DNA of 10,154 bases, from NCBI RefSeq assembly GCF_000188695.1, contig NW_004754927.1:1961236-1971389 (forward strand), given 5' to 3'. The position numbers were made by a program, and so were the translations under genes. The stretch comes from Salpingoeca rosetta. Lineage: Eukaryota > Opisthokonta > Choanoflagellata > Craspedida > Salpingoecidae. Shown here in pieces: positions 8,701 through 10,154 of this stretch; positions within the stretch are counted from its first letter, which is position 1, and the number at the start of each line of letters is the position of its first letter. Under the pieces are notes generated by a model. It ran no database searches and was not told the origin of the DNA. It saw nothing but the letters and a program-made list of their open reading frames with translations.

Positions 8701-8913
8701 GTTGGGCGTACACGAGGTTGACGTTGTTATCGGATGAGTCGCCGAGGAGGCGGTCGGGGCACACGCCCGCAGACCCGCCGCCCGCATAGTCGCACTGGAA
8801 CCGGCCTGGCGATGGGGGATGGCGGTGGTGACGCATGTGAGTGCGCGTGAGGGGGCACGTGCGTGCGCGCATGCATGTGTTCACTTGCATGGGTATGATT
8901 ACCAAGCACGCTT

Positions 8914-8986
<73 letters not shown>

Positions 8987-10101
8987 GTGTGTGTGTGTGT
9001 GCGCGCCCGACCTGTAAGGTAGTAGTCCTCAACAAACGGTTCGCCGCCAACAAAGCCGACAACGGTGACATCTGAGCCGGGCATGAGCACGCGGTCAGTT
9101 GGCTCAGGAATGCCAAACGCCATCCATTCCGTGTCTGAGATTGCGCCTTCAAGTGCAAACGTGATGGTGTCGCCGTCAACGTCCCACAGGAGGTTCAACT
9201 TGTCCTCCTGCAAAGTGATGCAGTTGGAGAAGGACGGGGCCTGATTGCCAGTCGTGGTGGTGGTTGCAGTTGTTGTAGTTGTAGTTGTAGTGGTGGTGGT
9301 TGTAGTCGTTGTTGTTGTCGTCGTTGTAGTTGTAGTAGACGTAGTAGTGGTGGTTGTGGTGGTGGTCGTAGTGGTAGTGGTTGTGGTGACTGTCGTGGCA
9401 ATGGGGGTTGTTGTTATGGTCGCGTTTGTTCCATTGACTGGCATGGTGGCATTGGTGCCATTAAGGGGTGTGGTTGTGCCATTCAGGGGTGTGGTTGTCG
9501 AAGCGTTGAGAGCTGGCATGGGGGTACCTGTCGTCGTTGTGGTTGTAGTTGTGGTAGAGGTAGTGGTCGTGGTCGTAGTTGTGGTAGTGGTAGTCATGGT
9601 CGTGGTCGTGGTCGTGGTAGTGGTAGTGGTAGTGGTAGTGGTTGTTGTCGTGGTTGTGGTTGTTGTTGTGGTAGTGGCTTCAGGAAGGACGATGTGGCCA
9701 AAGTTTGCCTTGAACGGCTCGCAGAAACCGGAGACGACGGGGATGTCGTCCCACGTGAGCGAGTCCTTGATGGTGACGGTGAGCGTGGTGAAGCCGTTCC
9801 CTGCAGGGATTTCCTGCGCGTTCTTCTCGATGCGAAATGTGTTCTGGCGGGCGAGGAGGTCTGATTCGGACGGTGCCGAGGTCCAATACACGGCGGGACC
9901 GTTGCCATCATAGCGGAAGTTGGTCACGCGGAACGTGCAGTCGTCAACAATCTCAAAGTCGCCTTTCCACTGGTGAGCGTACTGCGTGAACGAGCCCGTG
10001 AACCCGACAGATGGGTGGTTCGAAGTGCATGCTGCTTTGACCGCGGTTGGTGGCACAGCCAGCAGCAGCAAGGTAGCCATAAGGGCAAGAGCGCCAAGCA
10101 T
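4349..10101 (-). CDS. Signal peptide-DM13-Thr stalk-DOMON-cupredoxin-DM13-DOMON-cytochrome b561 protein
   Basis: Predicted membrane electron-transfer protein of the DOMON/cytochrome b561 (CYBDOM) class. Exons in transcript order: 10101-9012, 8805-8653, 8399-8226, 7973-7810, 7512-7376, 7091-6788, 6536-6198, 5978-5802, 5480-5286, 5023-4349. They give about 1135 residues; stop TAA is at 4351-4349. Domains: signal peptide 1-23; DM13 about 32-141; Thr-rich stalk 142-284; DOMON about 289-472; cupredoxin-like about 487-620; acidic linker 624-635; DM13 about 639-752; DOMON about 787-911; cytochrome b561 about 930-1110. Likely b561 heme ligands are His934, His971, His1004 and His1041, in the contexts YVHGVLMG, WFHAH, YHHRTLG and TVHWLSGR. 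Each DOMON keeps a Met and a His in the usual heme-ligand positions (Met340/His451; Met821/His903). The start is uncertain because the frame is open to 10154 and upstream codons include PRHRR, which would give the signal peptide a basic n-region. Domain calls are by eye; architecture is confident, exact splice choices mostly so. Confidence 0.9.
5113..5231 (-). repeat. Interrupted CA/TG tract in the last b561-gene intron
   Basis: CA units interrupted by CAGA and GATAGA on the + strand, so the - transcript reads (UG)n with UCUG and UAUC interruptions. It lies in intron 5285-5024, starting about 55 nt after the GTTCGT donor. Confidence 0.9.
5671..5794 (-). repeat. TG tract next to the donor of the DOMON-2 intron
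   Basis: CA repeats with AAACAAG interruptions on the + strand. In transcript sense a (UG)n tract begins seven bases after the GTACGC donor at 5801. It fills much of intron 5801-5481. Confidence 0.9.
6097..6188 (-). repeat. (ACAG)n/(CA)n tract next to the donor of intron 6197-5979
   Basis: CA then CAGA and (ACAG)n units on the + strand. In transcript sense UG and UCUG repeats start about ten bases after the GTGCGC donor. The intron separates the Asp-rich linker from the body of the second DOMON. Confidence 0.9.
6687..6782 (-). repeat. CA-sense tract next to the donor of intron 6787-6537
   Basis: TG and GTGAGTGT units on the + strand, so the transcript reads CA with CUCA interruptions directly after GTGCGA. 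The other end of this intron, near 6543-6570, is TG-rich in transcript sense, so the ends are again weakly complementary. The intron splits the second DM13 domain between CSFM and VEEFRYDG. Confidence 0.9.
7341..7375 (-). repeat. (GT)n tract forming the donor of intron 7375-7092
   Basis: The exon ends in GGCAG and the intron begins directly as GTGTGTGTGTGTG, so the microsatellite includes the splice donor itself. Every second base pair offers another GT, and the donor at 7375 is chosen because it has the best exon context and keeps frame. Confidence 0.85.
7570..7604 (-). repeat. Short (GT)n and G10 run in intron 7809-7513
   Basis: A GT run at about 7570-7584, then G10 at 7595-7604 on the + strand. 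In transcript sense this is C10 followed by (CA)n, lying 60 to 90 nt before the acceptor at 7513. It is complementary to the TG-type tract at the donor end of the same intron. Confidence 0.8.
7665..7790 (-). repeat. (ACAGAC)n/(CA)n tract near the donor of intron 7809-7513
   Basis: CACAGACACAGA and AAAGACA units on the + strand with a purer CA section at about 7759-7777. In transcript sense UG/UCUG repeats begin about 20 nt after the GTGATC donor at 7809. Confidence 0.9.
8543..8604 (-). repeat. ACC/ACAACC repeat in intron 8652-8400
   Basis: (ACC)n then (CACAAC)n units on the + strand, so the transcript carries GGU and GUUGUG repeats. It is intronic, between the second and third exons of the first DOMON, and resembles in composition the coding Thr repeat of the same gene but in the opposite sense. 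Confidence 0.75.
8914..9001 (-). repeat. Long TG/CA microsatellite at the donor of intron 9011-8806
   Basis: About 88 nt of nearly pure TG on the + strand. In transcript sense a (CA)n tract starts ten bases after the GTCGGG donor at 9011. A reading frame running through from the first exon gives poly-Thr/His, which is read-through of the intron and not part of the protein. Confidence 0.95.
9256..9680 (-). repeat. Thr-rich mucin-like stalk, coding triplet repeat
   Basis: This stretch encodes about 143 residues that are mostly threonine, in two runs (roughly 9680-9527 and 9410-9256 on the + scale). A 30-odd residue spacer between them repeats Pro-Leu-Asn-Gly-Thr and holds several N-x-S/T sequons. 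All four Thr codons are mixed, so the DNA is an imperfect ACN repeat rather than a pure triplet run. The likely role is a heavily O-glycosylated rigid stalk holding the N-terminal DM13 domain away from the first DOMON. The opposite strand reads as long poly-Val, which is only its shadow. Confidence 0.85.
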
Positions 10102-10154
10102 CACCGCACCGAGGGGTGCCCTCCGGTGGCGCGGTGTTGCGGGCTGTCCAGTAC

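Noticed and set aside
9245..9913. Poly-Val frame of 222 codons on the + strand
   Set aside because: It is the exact antisense of the Thr stalk and first DM13; the - strand reading has a signal peptide and recognised domains.

Overview
The window is a stretch of nuclear DNA from a eukaryote. Both genes are cut by many short introns (185 to 431 nt, GT...AG), and exon phases agree at every junction I could place. The introns are GC-moderate and packed with CA/TG-type microsatellites. A SAGA-type deubiquitinase next to a secreted or membrane DM13/DOMON/cytochrome b561 protein suits a unicellular relative of animals such as a choanoflagellate. That is an inference from architecture and intron density, not a species identification.

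Layout. From the left edge to 3377 on the + strand lie the last ten exons of a ubiquitin-specific protease of the USP22/Ubp8 family. The upstream part, with the catalytic cysteine box, is outside the window. 3378-4348 is a gene-free interval between two converging genes; it holds a candidate AATAAA signal and a GC/TG alternating tract. From 4349 to 10101 on the - strand is a ten-exon gene for a protein of about 1135 residues: signal peptide, DM13, Thr-rich stalk, DOMON, cupredoxin-like domain, second DM13, second DOMON, and a five-helix cytochrome b561 domain. The start may lie upstream, because the frame stays open to the window edge at 10154.

Function. The + gene should encode the catalytic subunit of the SAGA deubiquitinase module, which removes ubiquitin from histone H2B. 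The - gene looks like a plasma-membrane electron-transfer protein: b561 would carry electrons from cytosolic ascorbate to extracellular heme (DOMON) and possibly copper (cupredoxin) centres. Nothing links the two genes functionally; they only share a convergent 3' region.

The most unusual feature is intron structure. Almost every intron in both genes carries a dinucleotide-type repeat hugging a splice site. In some introns a (UG)n tract near one end faces a complementary (CA)n tract near the other, most cleanly in the last intron of the protease gene. Such introns could fold into a long duplex that brings the splice sites together. No RNA genes, CRISPR arrays, intact transposons or prokaryotic features were recognised.
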